Part shown: piece by piece, positions 6,263-13,927 of the stretch
How the letters are laid out: every line of letters begins with the position of its first letter
Numbering within the stretch: the first letter of the stretch is position 1
NCBI GenBank assembly: GCA_903876615.1
Contig: CAIRAS010000002.1
Location: 1-14,086 of the forward strand
Length of the DNA: 14,086 nt
Reading direction: 5' to 3'
Origin: an uncultured Holophagaceae bacterium
GTDB lineage: Bacteria > Acidobacteriota > Holophagae > Holophagales > Holophagaceae
Notes under the pieces: model-generated
Database searches by the model: none
What the model was told of the DNA's origin: nothing
The model's input: only the letters and a program-made list of their open reading frames with translations
Position numbers and translations under genes: made by a program

Positions 6263-7866
6263 AGCGCCGGGACTTCCTGGCGGCGACGGCGGCCGCGGCC
6301 CTGCCCCTGGCCTGCCGGCCAAAGCCCGCCTTCCCCTTCGGTGGCGAGCTGGTGGGTCCGAACCTCGCCCTGGGCCACTGGCTGAAGGGCGGAGCCTTCC
6401 CGGACCCGGACCGCTTCGTGCCCATTGCCACGCTCATCGTGGGTGGCGGCGTGGCGGGGCTCAGCGCCGCCTGGCGCCTGGCGGGCGGCGGCCTGAACGA
6501 CTTCGCAGTGCTGGAGCTGGAGACCGAACCCGGTGGCACCTCCCGCTCGGGCCAGAACCACGTCAGTCCCTTCCCCTGGGCCGCCCACTACCTGCCGGTG
6601 CCGGACCGCGGCAACCACGCGGTGCTGCGGCTGCTGAAGGAGTGCGGCGTGCTGGAGGGCTTCGACGCAAAGGGCGAGCCCGTCTTCGCGGAGGAGGCCA
6701 CGGTGCGCGCCCCGGAAGAGCGGATCTTTACCCACGGCCAGTGGTGGGAGGGCCTCTACCTGCGGGCCGGGGCCAGTGCCGAGGATGAGCGGCAGTACCA
6801 CGCCTTCTTCCACGAGGTCGACCGCTGGGCGGCCTTCCGGGACCGCCGGGGCCGGCCGGCCTTCAGTATCCCGCGCTCCCGCTGCTCGGACGCGCCCGAG
6901 GCCCGGGCCCTGGACCAGCTCACCTTCGCCGCCTGGCTGGATGAGCGTGGCCTCGGCTCGCCGCGCCTGCGCTGGCTGCTGGACTACGCCTGCCGGGACG
7001 ACTACGGCTCCCGGCTGGAGACCACTAGTGCCTGGGCGGGGCTCTTCTACTTCGCTGCCCGCAAGCAGGGCCCCGGCGAGGACTCCCGGCCCCTGCTGAC
7101 CTGGCCCCAGGGCAACGGCTTCCTGGTGGACCACCTGCGCCGGGCCAGCGGCGACCGTCTGCGCTGCGGCGTGGCCGCCACCGTAATCCGGCCTGATGGG
7201 GACAGCCTCCTGGTCACCGCCTGGGATGCCGTCAACCAGCGCCGCCTGGGCTGGCGGGCCCGCCGGGTGATCTTCGCGGGGCCGCAGCACGTGGCCAAGC
7301 ACGTGGTGGAAGGCCTCGGCGCCGCCCGCCCGGCCCTGGCCCGCATCCACAACGCGCCCTGGCTGGTGGCCAACCTCACCCTCCGCGGCCGACCGAAGGA
7401 GCCCACCTTCCCCCTGGCCTGGGACAACGTGCTGCGCGACAGCGAGGCCCTGGGCTACGTGGCGGCGACCCACCAGAGCCTGCGCGACTACGGCCCCACG
7501 GTGCTCACCTGGTACCGGCCCTTCACCGGACCCGACTGCGAGGCCGAGCGGACCCGGCTCCGGGCCCTGGACTGGCCCGCCTGCGCCCGGCTGGTCATGG
7601 ACGACCTGCGCCCGGCCCATCCCGACCTGGAAGGCCTGGTCACGCGTCTGGATGTCATGCGCTGGGGCCACGCCATGGTCCGCCCCGCCCCGGGCCAGAT
7701 CTGGGACCCCGCGCTGCTCGCCCTTGCCCGGCCCTTCGGCGCCGTCCACTTCGCCCATACGGAGCTGAGCGGCCTTGCCCTGTTCGAGGAGGCCCAGGAC
7801 CACGGCGTCCGGGCCGCGGAGGAAGTGCTCGCGGCCCTGGGCCGACGCGGAGAGAGCTGGCGCTAA
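6259..7866 (+). CDS. Tat-exported FAD-dependent amine oxidase-like oxidoreductase
   Basis: A 535-aa flavoprotein. The start is taken as the GTG that overlaps the upstream TGA (GTGA); it places a twin-arginine signal at the extreme N-terminus (KRRDFL followed by an Ala-rich stretch to LACR at about 18). The cysteine there resembles a lipobox but has proline at -3, so lipidation is doubtful. The FAD dinucleotide fold is clear: LIVGGGVAGLSAAW with GxGxxG at 61-66, then acidic LELE near 84-87 and EPGGTSRSG (89-97). A C-terminal DHGVRAAEEVL matches the closing FAD-contact helix of flavin amine oxidases and related NAD(P)-binding Rossmann oxidoreductases. Next to an aminopropyltransferase-like gene, an amine or polyamine substrate is plausible but unproven. 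Export implies action outside the cytoplasmic membrane. It is the last gene of the series. Confidence 0.87.
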   Translation: MKRRDFLAATAAAALPLACRPKPAFPFGGELVGPNLALGHWLKGGAFPDPDRFVPIATLIVGGGVAGLSAAWRLAGGGLNDFAVLELETEPGGTSRSGQNHVSPFPWAAHYLPVPDRGNHAVLRLLKECGVLEGFDAKGEPVFAEEATVRAPEERIFTHGQWWEGLYLRAGASAEDERQYHAFFHEVDRWAAFRDRRGRPAFSIPRSRCSDAPEARALDQLTFAAWLDERGLGSPRLRWLLDYACRDDYGSRLETTSAWAGLFYFAARKQGPGEDSRPLLTWPQGNGFLVDHLRRASGDRLRCGVAATVIRPDGDSLLVTAWDAVNQRRLGWRARRVIFAGPQHVAKHVVEGLGAARPALARIHNAPWLVANLTLRGRPKEPTFPLAWDNVLRDSEALGYVAATHQSLRDYGPTVLTWYRPFTGPDCEAERTRLRALDWPACARLVMDDLRPAHPDLEGLVTRLDVMRWGHAMVRPAPGQIWDPALLALARPFGAVHFAHTELSGLALFEEAQDHGVRAAEEVLAALGRRGESWR

Positions 7867-8132
7867 TCACCCCAAAAGCTGTTGTGATGTCCAGCACATG
7901 CTCGGGGGAATCCCGGGGAAATGCCTGCACCTGTATCGATCTGTTTTATCCTGCCTATAGCTTGCAGAATAAATACCTCCGACAGGCCCGATCCGGGCTT
8001 GAGGATCATTGAATCCCTTATGAATTCATTGGAATGAATGCTTTTATCTTGACGCATCGAAGCCGCTGTCGTGGCATGGAATCACTCATCACACCTCATC
8101 GTCTCGATTGCCCCCCTTAGGAGCAGTGCCCC
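7867..8132. other. AT-richer intergenic region preceding the DUF2339/cytochrome operon
   Basis: This 266-bp gap is visibly less GC-rich than its flanks, especially 7930-8055, and presumably holds the promoter of the following operon. It contains a hairpin of about 8 bp including one G-T pair (7983-7990 with 7994-8001, loop ATC) with no T run, so it is not a clear terminator for the FAD gene. TTGAAT (8009-8014) and TTGACG (8049-8054) are -35-like, but no matching -10 stands at 16-18 bp from either. No small gene or recognisable riboswitch was found in it. Confidence 0.5.
8024..8039. promoter_or_regulatory. Candidate operator: 7-2-7 perfect inverted repeat
   Basis: ATTCATT (8024-8030), GG, AATGAAT (8033-8039) is a perfect dyad in the AT-rich part of the gap, 93 bp before the DUF2339-like start. 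Its size and A/T content suit a dimeric helix-turn-helix repressor or activator. No regulator gene is adjacent, so the protein that would bind is unknown. Confidence 0.35.
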
Positions 8133-9869
8133 GTGTCCAGCCCCTCGAGCCAACCTGGCAGTCCCCCGGGCGCAGGCCTGGAGGAGCGGTTGACCTCGCT
8201 GGAGACAACCCTGGCGGCCGTGCTTGAGCGGGTCGCAGTGCTGGAGGCAGGTGCCCCCCTGGCCCTGCCCAAGGCCACTCTGGCGGGAACGCCCGCCATC
8301 CTCCTGGAGCCAGCCCCGGCCCTGCCGAGCGGCGTGCAGATCATGGGCCTGATCGGGAAGGTCTGCCTCATCCTGGGCGGCGGCTACTTCATCCGGACCC
8401 TGGCGGAGGCCGGCCGCCTGCCCAACGCCCTCAGCGTGGCCCTGGGCCTCGCCTACGCCGTCACCTGGGCGCTCATTGCCCTGCGCGACAAGCAGACCAT
8501 GGTGGCCACCTTTGACGCCCTGGCCTCCATCCTCATCGCCTACCCCCTCCTGGTGGAATCCACGGTCCGGTTCAAGTGGCTGGCCCCAGAAGTTGCGGCC
8601 CCCCTCCTCCTGGCGGTCACCGTCATGCACACCGTCGTGGCTTGGCGCCGAGACCTCCAGCCCATGGTCTGGATGGCCACCCTGGGCGCCCTTGGCTCGG
8701 CCCTGGTCATGATGGCGGCCACCCACGCCCTGGAACCCTTCCTGGCCGTCCTGCTGGTCCTGGGCCTGGCCTCGCTCTGGCTCACCTACGACCGCCGCTG
8801 GCAAGGCCTCCGCTGGCCCACGGCCCTGGCCGCCAACCTCGGCGCCCTGGTCCTCGCCTACCTGGCGGGCTGGACCGGCGGCCCGCCCGAGGGCTACCTG
8901 CACCTCAGCGCTACCCGCGCCATGGGCTTCACCCTGGCACTCGCGGCGGGCTACCTCGGCAGCTTCGCCTGGCGCCTGCGGAAGCAGCGCCGGGTGGTCG
9001 GCGCCTTCGAGCGGGCGCAGACCTGCCTGGCCCTCGCGGTGGGCTTCGGCGGTGCCCTCCGCATCGCCCTGACCTCCGGCTCCGGTGGGGGTTTCCTGGG
9101 GGTTGGCGCGATCCTGGCCGGGGCCGCCTGCTACGCCGCTGCCATCCCCTTCGCCCGGGATGAGGAACCGACCCGCGCCAACTTCAACTACTTCTCACTC
9201 CTGGCCACCTTCCTGCTCCTGCTGGGCGGCGCCATGGTCGCCCCCCTGCCCTGGTTCGCCGTGCTGGCCGGCGTGCTGGGCCTCGGGGCCCTGGTCGGGA
9301 CCATCCGAACGCAGCGCCCCAGCCTCCTGCTGCAGAGCGCGGTCTATGTCGCCGTGGCCTGCGGCGGCTCAGGCCTGCTCCGGTGGACCTTCCAGGCCTT
9401 CCTGGGCCCGGCCGGCTCCGGACCTGCCCCCTCACTGGCGACCGGCTGCGCCCTGGCGCTGCTGGCCGGCACCGTCGGCTACGCCCTCACCCGCCCCCCG
9501 GCAACGGAAACAGGGCCGAAGCTCCAGGCCTTCACCCTCGTGGCCGGGGGCCTGGGGGTCCTGAGCCTGGGCGCCCTGGCGGTCGGGGTCATCGGCCCCG
9601 CGCAGGCCTCAGGGCCCGCAGAACTGGCCCGGCTGGCCGTGGGCCGCACGGCCGTGCTCACGACCCTGACCATCGGCCTGGCCTGGTCGGCTCGCCGGAT
9701 TCCGACCCTTGATCTGCGTTGGCTGGTGTATCCCTTTCTGGCATTGGCTACCATTAAGTTCCTTTTCGAAGACATGGCCGTGGGCCACCCGCTCACCCTG
9801 TTCCTGGCCTTCATGTTCCTAGGCACCACATTCATCCTCGCTCCCCGTCTGCTGAAGGTGACTCCATGA
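8133..9869 (+). CDS. DUF2339-like polytopic membrane protein with N-terminal coiled coil
   Basis: A 578-aa protein starting at a GTG with AGGAG (8119-8123) 9 nt upstream. Residues 15-50 form a short leucine-heptad coiled coil (LEERLTSLETTLAAVLERV). A linker follows, and from about residue 70 to the end it is a series of roughly 14-16 hydrophobic segments with short loops. The first helix pair (GLIGKVCLILGGGYFIRTLAEAG) and the closing stretch (RWLVYPFLALATIKFLFEDMA) resemble the start and end of DUF2339 membrane proteins, which also begin with a coiled coil. The assignment is by architecture rather than a diagnostic motif. It overlaps the tetraheme cytochrome gene by ATGA, so it is part of the respiratory operon. 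Function is unknown. It could be an extra membrane subunit, an assembly factor, or simply co-transcribed. Confidence 0.75.
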   Translation: MSSPSSQPGSPPGAGLEERLTSLETTLAAVLERVAVLEAGAPLALPKATLAGTPAILLEPAPALPSGVQIMGLIGKVCLILGGGYFIRTLAEAGRLPNALSVALGLAYAVTWALIALRDKQTMVATFDALASILIAYPLLVESTVRFKWLAPEVAAPLLLAVTVMHTVVAWRRDLQPMVWMATLGALGSALVMMAATHALEPFLAVLLVLGLASLWLTYDRRWQGLRWPTALAANLGALVLAYLAGWTGGPPEGYLHLSATRAMGFTLALAAGYLGSFAWRLRKQRRVVGAFERAQTCLALAVGFGGALRIALTSGSGGGFLGVGAILAGAACYAAAIPFARDEEPTRANFNYFSLLATFLLLLGGAMVAPLPWFAVLAGVLGLGALVGTIRTQRPSLLLQSAVYVAVACGGSGLLRWTFQAFLGPAGSGPAPSLATGCALALLAGTVGYALTRPPATETGPKLQAFTLVAGGLGVLSLGALAVGVIGPAQASGPAELARLAVGRTAVLTTLTIGLAWSARRIPTLDLRWLVYPFLALATIKFLFEDMAVGHPLTLFLAFMFLGTTFILAPRLLKVTP

Positions 9870-10438
9870 CCCAACCCCTGCGCCTGAGCATCCTCCCCGG
9901 CCTGGCCGCCTGTCTCCTGGCCCTGGCGGGGTCCGCGGTCTCCGCTGAGGAGCACAAGAAGCCCCATGCTGCGACGGTCCAAGTCCCCAAGGACCAGGTG
10001 CAGGTCCCCAAGCCGCCCTTCAGCGAGGGAATCTTCCCCTGCAGCCAGTGCCACGATCCCAAGTCCATGGCGCCGAACACGAAGCGCCGCGAGCTGAAGG
10101 ACATGCACACCGACATCTCCCTCCACCACGGGCCCGACACCCGCTGGTGCCTGGACTGCCATGACGCCTACAACCGGGACAACCTCCACCTCGCCAACGG
10201 CAAGCTGGTGTCCTTCAACACGTCCTACCAGCTGTGCGGCCAGTGCCACGGCGACAAGCTGCGCGACTGGCGCGTGGGCATCCACGGCAAGCGCACGGGC
10301 AGTTGGAACGGCGCGAAGCAGTATCTGCTCTGCGTCCACTGCCACAACCCGCACTCGCCCCACTTCAAGTCGCTCAAACCCATGCCCCCGCCTGCGCGGC
10401 CCGAGGCGATCCAGATCAAGAACGGAGGTGCCAAATGA
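9866..10438 (+). CDS. Periplasmic tetraheme cytochrome c
   Basis: A 190-aa cytochrome with an N-terminal secretory signal (about 1-27, with cleavage likely after AVSA) and four CxxCH heme c sites: CSQCH (59-63), CLDCH (95-99), CGQCH (124-128) and CVHCH (156-160). Other histidines (H81, H87, H88, H108, H140, H163, H166) could serve as distal ligands, as expected for bis-His multiheme cytochromes. A short duplicated VQVPK (38-42 and 45-49) precedes the first heme. It overlaps the preceding gene (ATGA) and its stop overlaps the next ATG. With the iron-sulfur and NrfD subunits that follow it should form a menaquinol-linked complex. Composition resembles the cytochrome subunit of Geobacter Cbc4 (CbcS), but orthology is not established here. 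It probably exchanges electrons with soluble periplasmic cytochromes. Confidence 0.92.
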   Translation: MTQPLRLSILPGLAACLLALAGSAVSAEEHKKPHAATVQVPKDQVQVPKPPFSEGIFPCSQCHDPKSMAPNTKRRELKDMHTDISLHHGPDTRWCLDCHDAYNRDNLHLANGKLVSFNTSYQLCGQCHGDKLRDWRVGIHGKRTGSWNGAKQYLLCVHCHNPHSPHFKSLKPMPPPARPEAIQIKNGGAK

Positions 10439-11367
10439 TGGACCAGGACGCTTGCCAGCCCACCCCTGGCGCTCCTTGCCCCTCCGGTGAGAACAACGGC
10501 CGCCGGGAATTCCTCGGCGCCGCGGTGGCCGCCGTGGCAACGGCCCTGACCGGCTGCGGCAAGCTCAGCAAGGAGGAGTTCCTCCAGCACAACTTCCGCG
10601 AGCTCTCGAAGGAGGAAGTCCTCACCGTCATCGAGCGCCTCGAGAAGGAATACAAGGAGAAGTTCGGCAAGGAGGTGAAGGTCGCCAACACGCCCGCCCT
10701 GCCCGGCGTGATGTTCGGCTACGCCCTGGACTTGAGCCGCTGCATCGGCTGTCGCCGCTGCGTCCACGCCTGCGTCAAGGAGAACAACCAGTCCCGGGAT
10801 CCCGAGATCCAGTGGATCCGCGTGCTGGAGCTGGAAAAGGAGGAAGGCGTCAACCTCCAACACGCTGAGCACTACTACAATCCGGACGAGGTGCCCCGCG
10901 AGGGCCACTTCTACATGCCCGTCCAGTGCCAGCAGTGCAAGAAGCCCCCCTGTGTGAAGGTGTGCCCCGTGGGTGCCACCTGGCGCGAGAAGGACGGCAT
11001 CGTGGTGGTGGACTACAACTGGTGCATCGGTTGCCGCTACTGCATGGCCGCCTGCCCCTACGGCGCCCGCCACTTCAACTGGGGGGACCCTCAGATTCCC
11101 TCCAAGGATGTCAATCCCGAGACCCACTACCTGGGCAACCGGCCCCGCGCCAAGGGCGTGGTGGAGAAGTGCACCTTCTGCGTCCAGCGCACCCGCCAGG
11201 GGAAGTACCCGGCCTGCCTGGAGGTCTGCCCCACGGGCTCCCGGAAGTTCGGCAACCTGCTCGACAAGGAGAGCGAGATCCGCTACATCCTCGAAAACAA
11301 GCGCGTGTTCAAGCTCAAGGAAGAGCTGAACACCCAACCCAACTTCTTCTACTTCTACGGGGTGTGA
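10435..11367 (+). CDS. Tat-exported ferredoxin-like subunit with four [4Fe-4S] clusters
   Basis: A 310-aa iron-sulfur protein of the DmsB/NrfC/DsrO type. It starts at an ATGATG preceded by GGAGG (10424-10428); the first ATG overlaps the cytochrome stop. A twin-arginine signal (NGRREFLGAA, RR at 23-24) leads into LTGC, a good lipobox ending at C41, so it may be a lipid-anchored periplasmic protein. A charged helix-forming linker (about 44-82) separates the anchor from the clusters. Cysteine sets are C103/106/109/113, C165/168/173/177, C197/200/203/207 and C246/249/261/265, which can hold four [4Fe-4S] clusters with none visibly degraded. It should wire the NrfD quinol site to the tetraheme cytochrome. 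No molybdopterin catalytic subunit accompanies it, unlike DMSO or nitrite reductase systems, which points to a quinol:cytochrome role. Confidence 0.93.
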   Translation: MMDQDACQPTPGAPCPSGENNGRREFLGAAVAAVATALTGCGKLSKEEFLQHNFRELSKEEVLTVIERLEKEYKEKFGKEVKVANTPALPGVMFGYALDLSRCIGCRRCVHACVKENNQSRDPEIQWIRVLELEKEEGVNLQHAEHYYNPDEVPREGHFYMPVQCQQCKKPPCVKVCPVGATWREKDGIVVVDYNWCIGCRYCMAACPYGARHFNWGDPQIPSKDVNPETHYLGNRPRAKGVVEKCTFCVQRTRQGKYPACLEVCPTGSRKFGNLLDKESEIRYILENKRVFKLKEELNTQPNFFYFYGV

Positions 11368-11371
11368 GCCA

Positions 11372-12631
11372 ATGACCACGCTGAGGAATTTCTCACGGTT
11401 CATCACCGACACGCTCCGGATGATCACCACCGGCGGCCCGGTCTACTACGCCTGGGTGGCCTTCCTGCTCCTGCTGATCGCCTTCGGCACCAATGCCTAC
11501 ATCGGCCAGGTCCAGAACGGGCTCATCGTCACGAACATGCGGGACCAGGTCTCGTGGGGCTTCTACATCGGCAACTTCACCTTCCTGGTGGGCGTGGCCG
11601 CGGCCGCCATCATGCTGGTGATCCCTGCCTACATCTACGACTGGGAGCCCATCAAGGAGATCACCATCCTGGGCGAGATGCTGGCCATCAGCGCCCTGGT
11701 CATGTGCCTGGGCTTCGTCATGGTGGACATCGGCCGGCCCGATCGTTTCTGGCACATCATGCCCCTGGTGGGCCGCCTCAACTGGCCCCAGTCCATGCTG
11801 GCCTGGGATGTGCTGGTGCTGAACGCCTACCTGGTCCTCAACTACTTCGTGGTGACCTACCTGCTCTACTGCGCCTACACCGAGCGCCACTACGTCAAGA
11901 AGCTGGTGACCCCCCTTGTGCTGCTCTCCATCCCCATGGCCGTGAGCATCCACACCTGCACTGCCTACCTCTACAACGGCCTGGCCTCCCGACCCTTCTG
12001 GAACTCGGCCATCCTGGCTCCGCGCTTCCTGGCCTCGGCCTTCTGCTCGGGCCCGGCGATCCTGCTGATCCTGCTTCAGATCCTGCGGAAGACCACCAAG
12101 CTCTCCATCAAAGACGAGGCCATCTTCAAGATCGCCGAGCTCATGGCCTACACGATGGGCTTCAACCTCTTCCTCACCGCAGCGGAGTCCTTCAAGGAGC
12201 TCTACTCCGGCACCGAGCACATGGTCTATTTCGAGTACCTGCTGTTCGGCCTCAAGGGGCACAACACCCTGGTGCCATACGCCTGGGCCTCGATCATCTG
12301 CGGCGCAATAGCTTTCATCCTCTTCCTGGTGCCCAAGACGCGCACCAACTGGGTGACCCTCAACATCGGCTGCGTGCTGATCTATGCCAGCGTCTACATC
12401 GAGAAGGGCATGGGCCTCATCATCCCCGGCCTCACCCCCGATGCCCTGGGCGAGATCTATGTCTACACGCCCTCCATCACCGAGATCTCTGTCGCCGCGG
12501 GCATCTTCGCCCTGGGCTTCCTGGTCTTCACCCTCATGCTGAAGGCCGCCGTGCCCATGATGCTCGGCGAGTTCACCATCAGCCGAGGCCGGAAGGGCGC
12601 CCAGGCAGCAAAGCCCGAAGGGCACGGCTGA
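11372..12631 (+). CDS. NrfD/PsrC-type quinol-interacting membrane subunit
   Basis: A 419-aa protein of about ten membrane segments matching the long NrfD type (HybB, DsrP and ActC-like, about 400 aa). It starts 4 bp after the iron-sulfur gene's stop, with only a weak GGGGTG upstream. Recognisable stretches are NGLIVTNMRDQVSWGFYIGN near 50-69, where NrfD proteins carry a WGxY/F motif, the VDIGRPDRFWH loop (about 120-130), and the PMAVSIHTCTAYLYNG helix (about 189-204). These proteins oxidise or reduce menaquinone at the periplasmic face and pass electrons to the iron-sulfur partner. Unlike heme b membrane anchors they carry no cofactor. The C-terminal tail is short and basic (GRKGAQAAKPEGHG). 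It is the last gene of the operon before a strong terminator. In Geobacter the matching set is described as menaquinol oxidoreductase Cbc4; orthology is not established. Confidence 0.92.
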   Translation: MTTLRNFSRFITDTLRMITTGGPVYYAWVAFLLLLIAFGTNAYIGQVQNGLIVTNMRDQVSWGFYIGNFTFLVGVAAAAIMLVIPAYIYDWEPIKEITILGEMLAISALVMCLGFVMVDIGRPDRFWHIMPLVGRLNWPQSMLAWDVLVLNAYLVLNYFVVTYLLYCAYTERHYVKKLVTPLVLLSIPMAVSIHTCTAYLYNGLASRPFWNSAILAPRFLASAFCSGPAILLILLQILRKTTKLSIKDEAIFKIAELMAYTMGFNLFLTAAESFKELYSGTEHMVYFEYLLFGLKGHNTLVPYAWASIICGAIAFILFLVPKTRTNWVTLNIGCVLIYASVYIEKGMGLIIPGLTPDALGEIYVYTPSITEISVAAGIFALGFLVFTLMLKAAVPMMLGEFTISRGRKGAQAAKPEGHG

Positions 12632-12645
12632 CCAGCTTTTCACCG

Positions 12646-12687
12646 AAGAGAAACCCACCAGGAGCATCCTGGTGGGTTTCTCTTTTT
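12646..12687 (+). terminator. Intrinsic terminator after the NrfD operon
   Basis: An 18-bp perfect stem (12646-12663 with 12667-12684, loop GCA) is followed at once by T residues (12683-12687). It lies 15 nt past the NrfD stop and between two convergent genes. The reverse strand has fewer downstream T residues (CTTCGG), so it should act best for the plus-strand operon but may also serve the minus-strand HD-GYP gene. Confidence 0.92.
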
Positions 12688-12713
12688 CGTGATCAATGGC
12701 ATGGCTCCAACGC

Positions 12714-13796
12714 CTACAGCCCCGTGAACCCGGGCAGAGGCTCGTTGGGGTTGGCGGCGAGGATCTCCCGGAACCGGTCCAGGTTATTCAAGAAGAGCCG
12801 CACCAGGTCATGATCAAAGTGGAAGCCAGCCCCTTCCTCGATCACCTGGATCACCTGGTACTCGGGCCAGGGCTCCTTGTAGTGGCGCCGGTTGCTCACG
12901 GCATCATAGACGTCCAGCAGCGACGTGATCCGGGCCTCGATGGGGATTTCCTCTCCGCGGAGGGCGAAGGGATAGCCGCTGCCATCCCACTTCTCGTGAT
13001 GCCCCAAAGCAATGCGGGCGCCCATCTGGATGAAGGGGACCTTGGAGCCCTTGAGGATGGTCGCCCCCATGGTGGTGTGCATCTTCATGGTGACCCACTC
13101 GTTCTCCGTGAGGGCCGCGGGCTTCTGGAGAATGGCGTCGGGCACGCCGATCTTGCCGATGTCATGCATGGGGGCGGCGGACTCGATGGTCTCCACCGCC
13201 ATCTCGCTCCAGCCCAGCAAACGCGCCATCTCGGCCGCGTAGAGACCGATGCGCCTGACGTGCATGCCCGTCTCATTGTCGCGGTGCTCGCTTGCGGAGA
13301 TGAGCCGAAGGGCGATCTCCTCCCGCGACTGGCGGATCTCCAGGGTCTGCTCCCGCACCTTCCGGGCCAGCTGGGCCTCCCGATCCCGGTAGGCGATCTC
13401 GAGCATCCGCCGTCGCAGGGCGCTGTTCACCTGGACCAGGATCTCGCGGGGCTGGAAGGGCTTCAGGACGTAGCCGAAGGCGCCCTGCTGGAGGCACTCG
13501 ATGGCGGTCTCCGTATCCTCCAGGGAGCTGACCATCACCACAGAGATGTCCGGGATCCGATCCTGGATCGCCCGCACGAGATCCAATCCCGAGGCGCCGG
13601 GCATCTGGATGTCGCAGAGGACCAGGTCGATGCCGTTCCGGGCCAGCACAGCCAGCGCTCCCGCCACATCCTCCGCCTCAAGACAGTGGTAGCCCGCCTT
13701 GGTGAGAATGCGCTGCAGGGCCAGGCGGACGATGGGCAGGTCATCAACGATGAGCACGCTGGCATGATTGGACCCCGCCCAGCCCTCGTCCCCCAT
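12714..13796 (-). CDS. Response regulator with HD-GYP c-di-GMP phosphodiesterase output
   Basis: A 360-aa two-domain regulator. The receiver domain (about 12-125) has the acidic pair D18-D19, phospho-acceptor D62 (CDIQMPG) and K112 (LKPF). A helical linker (about 126-160, SALRRRMLEIAYRDREAQLARK) joins it to an HD-GYP domain with HVRRI (H179), MHDIGKIGVPD (H211, D212), GHHEKWDGSGYP (H266-H267, GYP at 274-276) and a conserved DVYDAV (295-300). All hallmark residues are intact, so it should hydrolyse c-di-GMP when phosphorylated. The reading frame is open to a GTG at 13940, but that extension overlaps the TPR gene's stop and lacks receiver-like sequence. The ATG chosen begins just before HASVLIVDD and has GGGGAGG two nt upstream. 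No kinase gene is adjacent. Its 3' end converges on the operon terminator. Confidence 0.93.
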   Translation of the reverse strand: MGDEGWAGSNHASVLIVDDLPIVRLALQRILTKAGYHCLEAEDVAGALAVLARNGIDLVLCDIQMPGASGLDLVRAIQDRIPDISVVMVSSLEDTETAIECLQQGAFGYVLKPFQPREILVQVNSALRRRMLEIAYRDREAQLARKVREQTLEIRQSREEIALRLISASEHRDNETGMHVRRIGLYAAEMARLLGWSEMAVETIESAAPMHDIGKIGVPDAILQKPAALTENEWVTMKMHTTMGATILKGSKVPFIQMGARIALGHHEKWDGSGYPFALRGEEIPIEARITSLLDVYDAVSNRRHYKEPWPEYQVIQVIEEGAGFHFDHDLVRLFLNNLDRFREILAANPNEPLPGFTGL

Positions 13797-13927
13797 GGCC
13801 TCCCCATTCCAGTAACTCAACGGCTCCTGGCCCGCATGACTGTAATTCAAACAGCCCCATCTGGCGAAAATAGCTTCCTTGCAACAGGAAAGGGAATCAA
13901 TGGAGGCGCTCCCGGAGGCAGGTCGCC
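13797..13927. other. Spacer between TPR-like gene and HD-GYP regulator
   Basis: This 131-bp spacer on the minus strand should hold the regulator's promoter or a read-through from the upstream gene. Minus-strand -10-like sequences such as TATTTT are present, but none has a well-placed -35. I call no promoter. No further gene was seen. Confidence 0.4.

Noticed and set aside
7983..8001. Hairpin after the FAD oxidoreductase as an intrinsic terminator
   Set aside because: The stem is real, but the following bases (GAGGATCATT) contain no T run, and it lies more than 110 bp past the stop.
11393..12667. Minus-strand frame opposite NrfD, rich in His, Asp and Gly
   Set aside because: Its composition is the complement of a hydrophobic membrane protein, it shows no domain, and its start falls within the terminator hairpin.
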